Shown piece by piece: positions 42,769 to 51,762 of a stretch of 64,000 nt of DNA. A program made the position numbers and the translations under genes. Origin of the DNA: UBA8516 sp035455245 (GTDB taxonomy: Archaea > Thermoproteota > Nitrososphaeria > Nitrososphaerales > Nitrosopumilaceae); the NCBI GenBank assembly GCA_035455245.1, contig DATIFN010000010.1, positions 248,001-312,000 on the forward strand. Direction: 5' to 3'. The notes under the pieces were generated by a model. That model saw only the letters and a program-made list of their open reading frames with translations, was not told the origin of the DNA and did no database searches. Every line of letters starts with the position of its first letter. The first letter of the stretch is position 1.

Positions 42769-43410
42769 ATGAATAAAATTTATTCATTCATATTTATTTT
42801 ATCATTATTGTTTGTTGGTGGATTTTCTTCAGCATATGCACATACTAAGGTGACCGTAGAAAATCTTGAGATTGAAGTGGGGTGGCAAGATGAGCCACCA
42901 CTTGTTGGGTTTATGAACGCAATTACCTTCCAATTTAACGAAAACACATCAGATGGACAGAGTGGAGTGAAAAATGCATTCAAAAATTTGGTAGCAACTG
43001 TAAAATCTGGCGGATTGGAAAAAACACTTGATATTGATTCTGATCCTCAGGCAGGGCATTATCATTCTAAAATAATCCCAACCAGAACAGGAAGTCTTGT
43101 TGTTGCATTAAATGGCGATATTAATGGAATCCCAATAAATTCTGAAATTACTGTCGAGGAAGTAGAAGACAAATCACTTCTTGCATTTCCGGACACAGCG
43201 GGTTCATCAGACCAAGATGTTGTAGCATTAAAGAACGCAATGAATGGATTGCAATCCGAGGTTAAGTTACTCCAATCCAAGATTAGTGGATTAGATACAA
43301 CGTCAGGTAAATTTAGTGTCGAAACAGCCTACAACTTTGGAATTTTTGGACTATCTCTTGGAGCAGCTGGGGTAATCTTAGCGATAGTTTCTATGATAAA
43401 AAGAAAATAA
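42769..43410 (+). CDS. Secreted membrane-anchored protein in the copper gene group
   Basis: Signal peptide (FIFILSLLFVGGFSSAYAH), mature protein starting HTKVTVENLEIEVGW, an extracellular beta domain with His residues in QAGHYHSKIIPTRTG, a coiled-coil stretch (VALKNAMNGLQSEVKLLQSKI) and a C-terminal membrane helix. A His at or near the mature N-terminus resembles CopC-like copper sites. Divergent from the CopC-CopD fusion with a 90-100 bp gap, so possibly co-regulated. ATG 42769 puts the signal peptide at the start; ATG 42760 adds three residues. Confidence 0.65.
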   Translation: MNKIYSFIFILSLLFVGGFSSAYAHTKVTVENLEIEVGWQDEPPLVGFMNAITFQFNENTSDGQSGVKNAFKNLVATVKSGGLEKTLDIDSDPQAGHYHSKIIPTRTGSLVVALNGDINGIPINSEITVEEVEDKSLLAFPDTAGSSDQDVVALKNAMNGLQSEVKLLQSKISGLDTTSGKFSVETAYNFGIFGLSLGAAGVILAIVSMIKRK

Positions 43411-43414
43411 AGGT

Positions 43415-44287
43415 TTAGAGTTTTGGAATAACTCTGGTCTTAGCAGTTACTGCAATGATGCTCACTATGCTTATTGCAAGCACTAGTGCTGTAATAGTAC
43501 CAAATTCTGGAACTACTTGTAGCTTAATTACATCACCCTTTGGACCTGTCCATGAATCTTCACTTCCTGGGAGACCAACACCAAGTAATGTAACTTGTAC
43601 ATCTACTGGACTGTCTGATGACAACTTATCGGTAGCATGTTCTCCATGTCCGCCGTGTTGATGAGCAGATAATTCATCAAGAACCACTGCACCATCCTGC
43701 ATTGCTGTTATTGCATAGTTTTGATGAGCAATTGCAGTTCCAGCCGTATCAGTAAAGTCCACTGTTATGTTTAGTGGTTGGCCAGCTACTGGTAGTGGAG
43801 ATCCTACACGTACTGTTGTCGATCCGTCACGAGATACACCCGTTACGTATTTCACATTTTCATCAGGCGTCTGATCTTCTGGGTGACCAGCCTCTGCACT
43901 TTGAACAGTTACAACTCCTGTCATCCATGGGTGAACCATGCAAAAGTAGTTGAATGTTCCAGCCTCATCAAATTTATGAGAGAATGTTTTGCCTGGTCCA
44001 AACAGACTGCTGTCAAATGTACCATCTGGTCCATCAGTTGGATTTCCACTTGTAGCTGTGTGAGCTGCTGTATCGGTGTTTGTCCATGTGACCTCACCGC
44101 CTACGTCAACTATAGCCTCATCAGGAGCGTAACAAGATTTGGTTTCTTCACAACCAGCTGTTGACGCACCTTTTGCAATGCTTACATCTACTTTCATATG
44201 ATCAGCAAAAGCACTTGGTGCAAATGCGATCAATCCAGCAACAAGGGTCAAAACAACAAATAATGAACCTATTGATTTTGACTTCAT
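43415..44287 (-). CDS. Cupredoxin (plastocyanin-like) with PEFG-CTERM anchor
   Basis: After a signal peptide (LVAGLIAFAPSAFA) comes a type-1 copper domain with ligands H76 (TAAHTATSG), C116, H119 and M122 (YFCMVHPWM). The second half is another beta domain (LPVAGQPLNITVDFTDTAGT) with a His-rich patch (SAHQHGGHGEHA). PEFG at 260-263 with a hydrophobic helix and basic end is the thaumarchaeal sorting signal. Likely an electron carrier or copper carrier on the cell surface, as expected where c-type cytochromes are missing. Convergent with the gene at 42769. Confidence 0.9.
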   Translation of the reverse strand: MKSKSIGSLFVVLTLVAGLIAFAPSAFADHMKVDVSIAKGASTAGCEETKSCYAPDEAIVDVGGEVTWTNTDTAAHTATSGNPTDGPDGTFDSSLFGPGKTFSHKFDEAGTFNYFCMVHPWMTGVVTVQSAEAGHPEDQTPDENVKYVTGVSRDGSTTVRVGSPLPVAGQPLNITVDFTDTAGTAIAHQNYAITAMQDGAVVLDELSAHQHGGHGEHATDKLSSDSPVDVQVTLLGVGLPGSEDSWTGPKGDVIKLQVVPEFGTITALVLAISIVSIIAVTAKTRVIPKL

Positions 44288-44309
44288 GCTGTGGATAATT
44301 AAAATGGGC

Positions 44310-45299
44310 TTATAAAAAGGTGATCTTCATTTTCAGTACTAATTTCCAAATTACCCATGATGAAATCATTGCACCAATTCCGACAAAGGACAAAACTAAT
44401 GCTGATGTTGAAATCATCATAAACTGTATATTTCCAAATACACTTGAAATTAATGTTAGAGATAACGTAATTGCAATTGCTACAATTGCAATTTTAATCC
44501 TAAGTCTTGATCCTTCCCTGATTGACTTGGATGCAAGGCCTGCTGGCCAAAGATAGGCAGCACCAATAAGAGATGATGCCATCATGCCTGATGTTAACAC
44601 TGAAACCTCACTATTTCCAACACTAGTAAGTTTTGTAACTTGCAATATTCCAAGGAGAGGAGTTATTCCTGTCTTGACTAAATCCTGTAAAATTGGATTG
44701 TTTCTTTCTGCATCTGCTACAGTAGGACTAAAGGTATAGTACACAGAGTTAAATGCATTAATGAAACTTGAACCCATTGCCGTTGACATTATTGCATTAT
44801 CTCTGTATTCCCTCAGAAACTGAACTTGGGGAGCAAGCTCAGAGCCAAAAGCTGCGGTAGCAATAAGGCATCCATTTTTTGGTGGTGATGCATTTCCAAC
44901 AGAAATTGAAAAAGAAGCGGTTTCTTTGGGAATTGGTTGAAACACTATTCCTTGTACATCAACTGATACTGTATATTCTCCTGCATCTTGAAATTCATAT
45001 GGAATAGTAACAGAACCTTCATCAGCTACATGAGTTAACGGAATTCCAAATACTTGTTGGGTTCCTTTTGTGACCGTTATTGAATAGTCTATGTGCGGCT
45101 GAATTTCTTTAGTACTTTTATTGATGAAATTTATTTTCAATTTTGTTTGTTCTCCTGGTTGTGGATGTGCCGGAATAGTAGATAATCCAACCTCCAATGT
45201 TCCCTTGTCAGTTAATACAATTTGTTGTTCAGATTGTTCTTGTGCATATACTGGCAAAATCAAAAAGGCCAATATGGTTAATGTTAAAAGGATCTTCAA
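44310..45299 (-). CDS. Membrane protein with CFI-box motif
   Basis: Signal peptide (1-20), an Ig-like extracellular domain (~25-135; PGEQTKLKINFINKSTKEIQPH), then a CFI-box: GCLIATAAFGSELAPQVQFLREYRDN in outline, with C144 as the key Cys. Four membrane helices follow (~215-329). CFI-box modules are normally C-terminal in bacterial and archaeal surface proteins; here the box sits between the outside domain and the membrane part. 22 bp downstream-side gap to the cupredoxin gene on the same strand. Function unknown. Confidence 0.65.
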   Translation of the reverse strand: MKILLTLTILAFLILPVYAQEQSEQQIVLTDKGTLEVGLSTIPAHPQPGEQTKLKINFINKSTKEIQPHIDYSITVTKGTQQVFGIPLTHVADEGSVTIPYEFQDAGEYTVSVDVQGIVFQPIPKETASFSISVGNASPPKNGCLIATAAFGSELAPQVQFLREYRDNAIMSTAMGSSFINAFNSVYYTFSPTVADAERNNPILQDLVKTGITPLLGILQVTKLTSVGNSEVSVLTSGMMASSLIGAAYLWPAGLASKSIREGSRLRIKIAIVAIAITLSLTLISSVFGNIQFMMISTSALVLSFVGIGAMISSWVIWKLVLKMKITFL

Positions 45300-45372
45300 T
45301 ATCGTATTTGCTCTTAATACAAATAATAATTTTACCAGTCTTTATTCTTTGATATGAATAATAGAGTATGAA

Positions 45373-46509
45373 TTATGAGCCTGCTTGTGGATTTACCACG
45401 TGTAATGATATTGCATGGTCATCTACGAGTGCACCTACGCCTACCGATACATCTTTTATTCTAAGGACGACTTTGGTCAAATCTTCAGAAGAAAGATTAT
45501 ACTTTTCAGCTAAAACATTCTTTATTCTAATTTCCGTATTGGATATCTCATTTAGTTGTGATGGGAGGGAAATATCAAGGGGTTTACGCATCATTTCTTG
45601 TGGAATCAAACCACTTCCATCCTGAATTATATAAAATGAAATCTTGTCTATTATCACTTCATGTGGTAAGGTAGGAAGTGCATTTGCTGTATAAAATACC
45701 TGAACATCAAGAAGGTTGATCTCATCTTTTGAGATGTTTCTTACTACTTTACTATCTTCTGTTTCAAGCATGGAATCTAATTGAATCCTAATTATTGCAA
45801 AGCCCTCTACCAGTTTTTCACTGTTGTTGCCAAGGCCAAGCAATTCTCTCATTTGTTTACACACAATGGCAGTAGATGTTTCTTCATCCAAATTTTTTAA
45901 AATTGAGTTTGAGATTGCTCCATCATTTATCACAACATTCCATAGTATTTTAATTGGAAAATTTTGTTTGTTAAATATACTGATATCCGTATCATAATGG
46001 CCAGGTCTTAATGGACCTTCATCTCCAAAAACAGATCCACAGACAAACTTTGCAGTATATGTGATATTTCGTACAGAATTATCTTCACTTGAATCAATTG
46101 ATCCAAGATTGTTTGTAAATGATGCAACTGCAGATGAATCTTTTACTTCAATAATCTTTGAAAATTTGTCTAAGGAATATCCAGATGGTATTCCTATCTG
46201 GTTGACAGTATAATTTCCATTTTTTACACCCGTTATCGTGATAATTCCATTTTTTTCTTTCTCAGAATCTAATGAAGAATTATCTTTAATTGTCAAAGTT
46301 CCAGTCATCTTAAATGGATCCGGCGTAATAGAATATTCTCCTTCCGAGAGTAAGATATTTTCATTCGTTAGTGTGATTATGGTAATTGAGGAGCTTTGTG
46401 CAAAAGCAAAATTATGTTCAGTATGAGAGTCAAGATTCAACGAAAAATACGAAACTAATCCCAGTGTACATATAGCTAAAATAAAAGAAACTTTTTTCCA
46501 AATCTTCAT
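45373..46509 (-). CDS. Secreted protein with prealbumin-like domain, function unknown
   Basis: 378 residues: an N-terminal hydrophobic signal segment (VSFILAICTLGLVSYFS ... FAFAQ), then a SpaA/SdrD-B-like beta domain (IITITGVKNGNYTVNQIGIPSGY), then a beta-rich region including FVCGSVFGDEGPLRPGHYDTDISIFN, often seen in archaeal secreted proteins. No C-terminal anchor. Part of the secreted-protein group on this strand (43415-46509). Confidence 0.6.
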   Translation of the reverse strand: MKIWKKVSFILAICTLGLVSYFSLNLDSHTEHNFAFAQSSSITIITLTNENILLSEGEYSITPDPFKMTGTLTIKDNSSLDSEKEKNGIITITGVKNGNYTVNQIGIPSGYSLDKFSKIIEVKDSSAVASFTNNLGSIDSSEDNSVRNITYTAKFVCGSVFGDEGPLRPGHYDTDISIFNKQNFPIKILWNVVINDGAISNSILKNLDEETSTAIVCKQMRELLGLGNNSEKLVEGFAIIRIQLDSMLETEDSKVVRNISKDEINLLDVQVFYTANALPTLPHEVIIDKISFYIIQDGSGLIPQEMMRKPLDISLPSQLNEISNTEIRIKNVLAEKYNLSSEDLTKVVLRIKDVSVGVGALVDDHAISLHVVNPQAGS

Positions 46510-46600
46510 TTTCTAATCTTGCTTTTTATTCTCATTCATTTATATCATTAGTAGTAATCCGACCAAGAATTAAATAGAATCCATGAAGTAATTTTATCAT

Positions 46601-48229
46601 ATGCCATCTGTTTCTAATAATATTCTTCCAATAATTTTCAGTTTAGTACTTTTTTCCTCTCTGTCTTATGTAATTCATGAGGCATATGGAGATGGTCTTA
46701 CCATGGAAATTTTACCTCCTGCAAGTTTAGGAGATAGGCAGGCAAGTCTTTTCATTCAAGTAAGTCCGCCTATTCTAACTTCAGATACTACTCAAGATAC
46801 ATTTTTGAAACTGAGGTTGTTTGATGCAAATAATAATCAAACAATACAATCTGATTCATTTTTTGTTAAAGTAACAAAAGATGATCAACTTTTGATGAGA
46901 GAATTATTTTATACAAAATCTGGTGAATTAACTATTAAAATCAAACCCACTAACACACCAGGTAAGTGGCAAGCTTATGGTGACATAGAATCTACCCTTG
47001 GCGGTTGGACTGCAACAAATGATCAAGTACGAGTAGATGCTCCAGTCTTTTTAGAAGGTGGGTTGTATCATTTTGAGATTAAATTCATTGGAATTGATGC
47101 TGCTAAAAATATATTCAAGCAGGGTGAAGAACCCACGTTTAACTCATACCTGAGTGTTGGTGATGTTTTCAAGAAATCTATTACCTACCAGACAAAACCT
47201 TACGATACTACAATCATATCATATTATGATAGAATCAGGGATTTCCAATTTGACGAAACTAAGAAGGTTATTTCATTTTCTATGCCATTTAATTGGAATG
47301 CATCAAGAATAGAAGGGCAAAATATCTTTGTACACGAAGAAATTCAGATTCCAAAATCCTTCAAAGAATTTGCAGACAATACATCATTTACTGCCAAAGT
47401 AAATGGAATTCCACTTGTAGGAAGAATGCTTGCAGTAGATCCCTACTCAAAAGAAGATACACTGATTCTACATTATTTGATAAACAAAAACGATATCTTG
47501 GAAATGACAAAAAAAGTTTCATCAAATACAAAGACAATGAATTTCACCCTTTCTCCAGGAAATTCAGATCTTCAGACCTCTACTGAAATACTGACTGATT
47601 TTGGGGGATTTAGGGCTGAGCTTGGGTGGTCACCAACTGATTTGAAAGCAAACACAAAGACTGATCTTAAAGTTACTTTCTTTGATGCAATTTCAGGAAA
47701 ACAAGTTGCAGGAGATATAAAATACGATCTAAAAATACTGGATAAGAACGGAAACGTAGCATTTTCTAAAACAGATCTTAATGCAGTAGGCGCATTAGAC
47801 ACACAATCTGTAAACTTTGCAAACAATGGTGTTTACAATCTAGAAATAGACATTAAATCAATTACAATAAACGGAAAAACTGATTCCAGCAGATTAGGAG
47901 TCGCTAGAGGTTATGTTATCATACCGTCAACTGTTACTTCTGGTTCAACCACAGATACCATAAAAATTCCTGATTGGGTAAGAAATAATGCAAAGTGGTG
48001 GTCAGAGGGTTCAATTACTGATAAGGACTTTGCATCAGGAATTCAATACATGATAAAGCAAAGAATAATCATAATACCTCCATCAGAAAGTGGTGGAACC
48101 AATCAAAACATCAAGATTCCTGACTGGGTAAGAAATAATGCAAAGTGGTGGTCAGAGGGTTCAATTACTGATAAGGACTTTGCATCAGGAATTCAATACA
48201 TGATAAAGATAGGAATAATCACTGTATAG
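46601..48229 (+). CDS. Secreted protein, paralogue of the 35486 gene, ending in two Trp-rich repeats
   Basis: Signal peptide (FSLVLFSSLSYVIHEAYG) and about 430 residues that match the PEFG protein at 35486 across their length (GGWTATND, GGLYHFEIKFIGID, YYDRIRDFQF, SMPFNWN, FVHEEIQIPKSF). Instead of PEFG it ends in two copies of a ~37-residue module, IPDWVRNNAKWWSEGSI ... FASGIQYMIK ... II. The same module ends the protein at 58678. The two DNA copies are almost identical over 93 bp. Function unknown, probably cell-surface. Confidence 0.72.
   Translation: MPSVSNNILPIIFSLVLFSSLSYVIHEAYGDGLTMEILPPASLGDRQASLFIQVSPPILTSDTTQDTFLKLRLFDANNNQTIQSDSFFVKVTKDDQLLMRELFYTKSGELTIKIKPTNTPGKWQAYGDIESTLGGWTATNDQVRVDAPVFLEGGLYHFEIKFIGIDAAKNIFKQGEEPTFNSYLSVGDVFKKSITYQTKPYDTTIISYYDRIRDFQFDETKKVISFSMPFNWNASRIEGQNIFVHEEIQIPKSFKEFADNTSFTAKVNGIPLVGRMLAVDPYSKEDTLILHYLINKNDILEMTKKVSSNTKTMNFTLSPGNSDLQTSTEILTDFGGFRAELGWSPTDLKANTKTDLKVTFFDAISGKQVAGDIKYDLKILDKNGNVAFSKTDLNAVGALDTQSVNFANNGVYNLEIDIKSITINGKTDSSRLGVARGYVIIPSTVTSGSTTDTIKIPDWVRNNAKWWSEGSITDKDFASGIQYMIKQRIIIIPPSESGGTNQNIKIPDWVRNNAKWWSEGSITDKDFASGIQYMIKIGIITV
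47966..48058 (+). repeat. 93-bp tandem repeat, copy 1
   Basis: Within the 3' end of the secreted-protein gene. It differs from copy 2 (48116-48208) at a single base, T at 47973 versus C at 48123. Codes for one Trp-rich surface module. Confidence 0.9.
48116..48208 (+). repeat. 93-bp tandem repeat, copy 2
   Basis: Second copy, 150 bp downstream of the first start to start, separated by a 57-bp linker coding for a Ser/Gly-rich spacer. The identity suggests a recent duplication or gene conversion. Confidence 0.9.
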
Positions 48230-48279
48230 ATTTTATCTACAAATATTATTATACAAAACAATCGATGATGTACCATTGA

Positions 48280-49008
48280 ATGTTTCCTATTAAAGATGAA
48301 AATCCAAAACCTCCAGGATACAAACCATATGTTACCTATTTCTTAATTGCAACAAATGTAATTATTTTTTTCTGGGAAGTTGCAGTAACTGGACAATTCA
48401 TCGAGTTTACAAATCAAAGAGCAGCGCAATTATTCTATCAACATGCTACGGTTCCTTCTGAAATAGTTGGCGGTCTTATCGATAGAGATTACAATGTAAT
48501 ACAATCAATCTTTTCTTCAATGTTTCTTCACGCAGGTATATTGCATGTTGGTGGAAACATGCTTTTCTTGTATATCTTTGGCGATAACATCGAATTAAAA
48601 TTTGGGAGAACAAAATATCTTCTTCTATACTTATTCTGGGGAATCGTGGCTGATTTTGCGCATATTATGTCTGATCCATCAAGCCAAATACCCGCATTGG
48701 GGGCATCTGGTGCAATATCTGGTGTTCTCGGTGCTTACCTTGTTTTGTTCCCTAGAACAAAAATAGTTACCTTCATCTTCATGGGATTCTTTGCAAGAAT
48801 GGCTCATATTTCTGCAATGTGGTATCTTCCATTTTGGTTCCTATTTCAAAATGTATTACCTGCAATTGTAGGATCAAGCGGTTCTGGTGTTGCCTTTCTT
48901 GCTCATATAGGAGGATTTGTTGTTGGTTTGCTTACTGGATTAATTTATAAAAAAACTCACCGTTCAGAATTTTCCTATGGAACAAGATATGGTTGGAAAG
49001 GAGATTAA
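48280..49008 (+). CDS. Rhomboid-family intramembrane serine protease
   Basis: 242 residues with six or so membrane helices. The catalytic dyad is S143 in GASGAISGVLG and H209 in AHIGGFVVGLL, and the oxyanion/structural motif MFLHAGILHVGGNMLFLYIFG is present. It cuts membrane proteins inside the bilayer. Single gene, 50 bp after the Trp-module protein. Substrates unknown. Confidence 0.92.
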   Translation: MFPIKDENPKPPGYKPYVTYFLIATNVIIFFWEVAVTGQFIEFTNQRAAQLFYQHATVPSEIVGGLIDRDYNVIQSIFSSMFLHAGILHVGGNMLFLYIFGDNIELKFGRTKYLLLYLFWGIVADFAHIMSDPSSQIPALGASGAISGVLGAYLVLFPRTKIVTFIFMGFFARMAHISAMWYLPFWFLFQNVLPAIVGSSGSGVAFLAHIGGFVVGLLTGLIYKKTHRSEFSYGTRYGWKGD

Positions 49009-49058
49009 TAATCAAACCAATTTGTAAGAAATAAATCCAACTCTGTGTTCCAAAAGAC

Positions 49059-49235
49059 ATGCCACTGATTACAATTTCAATGTATCCTGGCAGAACTCAA
49101 AAACAAAAAGAAGATTTCGCAAAAGCTATTACAAAATCAGCTGTAGAGATCCTAAAAACAAAAGAAAATCATATAATAGTGGTCTTTGAAGAAAACCCAA
49201 AAGAAAATTGGTACATGGCAGGAAATCCTCTTTAA
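49059..49235 (+). CDS. 4-oxalocrotonate tautomerase-like protein
   Basis: A 58-residue ORF starting MPLITISMYPGRT. After removal of Met, Pro1 would be the catalytic base, and the layout (short strand, helix QKEDFAKAITKSAVEIL, strand HIIVVFEENPKENWYMAG) is that of a 4-OT subunit. The ending ENWYMAGNPL is typical of this family. The true substrate is unknown. It lies just before the nitrilase-like gene. Confidence 0.85.
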   Translation: MPLITISMYPGRTQKQKEDFAKAITKSAVEILKTKENHIIVVFEENPKENWYMAGNPL

Positions 49236-49243
49236 ACTACCTT

Positions 49244-49255
49244 TTTATTTTAAAT
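49244..49255 (+). promoter_or_regulatory. TATA box for the nitrilase-like gene
   Basis: TTTATTTTAAAT ends 16 bp and is centred about 22 bp before the ATG at 49271, fitting a leaderless transcript and supporting that start over the longer in-frame ORF from 49208. Confidence 0.5.
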
Positions 49256-49270
49256 CAATTTACAAAATAT

Positions 49271-50080
49271 ATGACAAAGATTGCTTTAATACAATTCAAA
49301 GCTGATGTAGATAAATATAAAAATTTAAAAAAAATAACTGATTACATAACAAAGGCAGCAAAAAGAGGAGCAAAATTATGTGCATTTCCAGAATTCATGA
49401 TGTGTTACACGCCTTCTTCACAATCAGCAAAAGAATTGGCAAACGTGGCTGAAACAATTACCGGAGAATTTGTTTCTACAATTTCTAAAAGTGCAAAACA
49501 AAATTTAATCCAAGTCATAGGAACCATTTACGAAAAAAGTCCGATAACAAATCGAGTTTATGACACTTCCTTTCTAATTGACCAACGGGGAAAAGTTGTA
49601 TCAAAATATCGCAAGATCCATCTCTATGATGCACTTGGAATGAAAGAATCTAAAAAATTGTATCCTGGTTCTCAAATCTCAAAACCCATCAAAACAACCG
49701 TGGGCACATTAGGAATGATGATTTGTTATGATTTGAGGTTTCCTGAGATGGCGCGAACTCTGGCATCATCAGGATCAGAATTTTTAGTTGTTCCATCAGC
49801 ATGGGTAAAAGGTGAGATAAAAGAAGAACATTGGATTACGATCAACAGAAGTCGTGCAATTGAGAATGGATGTTATGTTATTGCACCTGATCAGGTTGGA
49901 AACATTTACTGTGGAAGAAGTTTGGTGGTAGATCCATATGGAAAAATACTCTTGGATATGAAAAAGAAAGAAGGAATTGGAATCGTTGATGTTTCACTTG
50001 AAAGAGTAAAGCAAGTAAGAAAAAAACTTCCACTTTTAAAAAATAGACGTACTGATATCTATACAAACCTTAAGCTGTAA
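49271..50080 (+). CDS. Carbon-nitrogen hydrolase (nitrilase superfamily)
   Basis: The Glu-Lys-Cys triad is E41 (FPEFMM), K115 (YRKIHLYD) and C152 (MICYDLRFPE). The KIHLYDALGMKES and RSRAIENGCYVIAPDQ segments place it close to the Nit/omega-amidase or carbon-nitrogen hydrolase subgroup, which act on deaminated glutathione or alpha-ketoglutaramate-type amides. Starting at ATG 49271 (MTKIALIQFKADVDKY) gives 269 residues. The 3' end overlaps the convergent zinc-finger gene by 11 bp. Substrate is inferred only at subgroup level. Confidence 0.9.
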   Translation: MTKIALIQFKADVDKYKNLKKITDYITKAAKRGAKLCAFPEFMMCYTPSSQSAKELANVAETITGEFVSTISKSAKQNLIQVIGTIYEKSPITNRVYDTSFLIDQRGKVVSKYRKIHLYDALGMKESKKLYPGSQISKPIKTTVGTLGMMICYDLRFPEMARTLASSGSEFLVVPSAWVKGEIKEEHWITINRSRAIENGCYVIAPDQVGNIYCGRSLVVDPYGKILLDMKKKEGIGIVDVSLERVKQVRKKLPLLKNRRTDIYTNLKL

Positions 50081-50543
50081 TTTGCCTGCTTTTACATTTT
50101 ATATTACAGCATTGTCTTGACCATTTTTGTTTTCTAGAGTATCTATAAAGAACTATTGGCCATTTACAAAAACTGCAAGGAATCTTTGTTGTACAGATCA
50201 TTCCTCTTTGTATCAAAGGTGTTGATGCTCTACAACCATTATAATAATTTGAACAGCCAATAAATCTTTTTTTTGTTTTCCTAGATCGTATTACCATTAA
50301 CTTTCCAACATGACATTCTGGACATTCAACTAATCCATTATGAGGTGAATTGGTACCAAGTATGACATATTTTCTTTTTTTTTCAGACCAAGAAAGATAC
50401 CCATTTTTATCATAATATTGTTTTATTTCATTTTTCATTTTAACAATTTTTCTTTTTGTAATTTTTATAGAATTTCTTGATAGAGTCTTTTTCTTTACAA
50501 CAACTTCGACCTGTTCCAAATTTCTTTTAATTATGCTGGCCAT
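50070..50543 (-). CDS. Stand-alone topoisomerase-type C4 zinc-finger protein
   Basis: 157 residues. A TopA-style DNA-binding zinc finger is seen at ECPECHVGKLMVIRSRKT ... GCSNYYNGC, and a second Cys-rich unit follows (IPCSFCKWPIVLYR ... CCNIKC). The N-terminus is very basic (VVVKKKTLSRNSIKITKRKIVK). No toprim or topoisomerase catalytic domain is present. Probably a nucleic-acid-binding protein; role unknown. Convergent with the nitrilase gene, divergent from the thiolase. Confidence 0.75.
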   Translation of the reverse strand: MASIIKRNLEQVEVVVKKKTLSRNSIKITKRKIVKMKNEIKQYYDKNGYLSWSEKKRKYVILGTNSPHNGLVECPECHVGKLMVIRSRKTKKRFIGCSNYYNGCRASTPLIQRGMICTTKIPCSFCKWPIVLYRYSRKQKWSRQCCNIKCKSRQITA

Positions 50544-50606
50544 ATCATCTTATTATAACTGGAGATTAATGAAGAATTTTTATATGGAGTCTAGTCAGCG
50601 AGATTT

Positions 50607-51761
50607 GTGGAAAAAGTCTGTGTTATTGGTGCAGGTAGTACAAAATACGGAAAATTACAGGATAGCATTGCTGATATAGCCGTTCAGGCATCCGCCGAGG
50701 CCATAGAAAATGCTGGCATTGAACCAAAAGAAATTCAGGCAGGATACATATCAAATGTCTTTGGTGTAGCCGATAAACAGGTTCACTTGGGGCCTGTAAT
50801 AATGAGTAATCTTGGTATTTCTGAAGTACCATCTTTATCAATAGAGTCCGCATGTGGAAGTGGTTCTGTTTCATTTAGAGAAGCTTATGCTAATGTTGCA
50901 GCAGGATTTTATGATGCAGTTTTAGCAACTGGTGTTGAAAAAGTAACTCATACTGGAACAGAATGGACTACAACATATTTCTCCTATTGTTCTGATTTTT
51001 TTTATGAAGGTGGAGCTGGCGCATCCTTTCCTGGATTATTTGCATCAATGGCTAGAGCTTATCTTGCAGAATTCAAAGCAACTGAAGAAGATCTTGCAAT
51101 GGTTGCTGTAAAAAATCATGACAACGGTTTTCTAAATCCAAAAGCACATCTAAGAAAAAAAATTTCAATTGATGATGTAATGAAGTCTGCAGTTGTTGCT
51201 AGTCCGCTTAAATTGTATGATTGCTGTCCATTTTCTGATGGTGCTAGTGCGGTAATCATTTGTAACGAAAAATTTGCAAAAGAACATTCAAAAAATTACA
51301 TTCAAGTTATTGGATCAGGTAGGGGTGGATCGCCAGCAGCGTTACAAGGGAGAGAACACATTACAACAATACCAAGTACAAAACTTGCAGCTCAAGCTGC
51401 ATACAAGATGGCCGGCATCACACCAAAAGATATTGATTTTGCAGAAGTACACGATTGTTTTACAATTGCAGAACTAGTTGATACGGAAGACTTGGGATTC
51501 TTTGAAAAAGGAAAAGCAGTTGAAGCTGTTCGACAAGGGTTGACTAAACTAAATGGTCCTAAATCGATTAATCCATCTGGCGGACTAAAATCAAAAGGAC
51601 ATCCAATTGGTGCAACTGGGATTGGTCAGGTAGTTGAAGTATTTGATCAGCTCACCGGGAAAGCTGGCGAAAGAACAGTAAAAGATGCTAAAATTGGTCT
51701 AACTCATAACTTCGGCGCAACTGGTGCGAGCTGCGCAGTACATATCTTCAAAAGTGTATAA
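50607..51761 (+). CDS. Thiolase (acetyl-CoA C-acetyltransferase family)
   Basis: 384 residues with the nucleophilic Cys in IESACGSGSVSF, the catalytic HDCFTIAELV region, the GGLKSKGHPIGATG motif and the second Cys in ATGASCAVHIF. Archaeal thiolases of this SCP-x-like type work with a DUF35 zinc/OB-fold partner, which is the next gene. A role as acetoacetyl-CoA thiolase in the 3-hydroxypropionate/4-hydroxybutyrate carbon-fixation cycle, or in mevalonate synthesis, is possible. Start GTG at 50607. Confidence 0.9.
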   Translation: MEKVCVIGAGSTKYGKLQDSIADIAVQASAEAIENAGIEPKEIQAGYISNVFGVADKQVHLGPVIMSNLGISEVPSLSIESACGSGSVSFREAYANVAAGFYDAVLATGVEKVTHTGTEWTTTYFSYCSDFFYEGGAGASFPGLFASMARAYLAEFKATEEDLAMVAVKNHDNGFLNPKAHLRKKISIDDVMKSAVVASPLKLYDCCPFSDGASAVIICNEKFAKEHSKNYIQVIGSGRGGSPAALQGREHITTIPSTKLAAQAAYKMAGITPKDIDFAEVHDCFTIAELVDTEDLGFFEKGKAVEAVRQGLTKLNGPKSINPSGGLKSKGHPIGATGIGQVVEVFDQLTGKAGERTVKDAKIGLTHNFGATGASCAVHIFKSV

Positions 51762-51762
51762 C

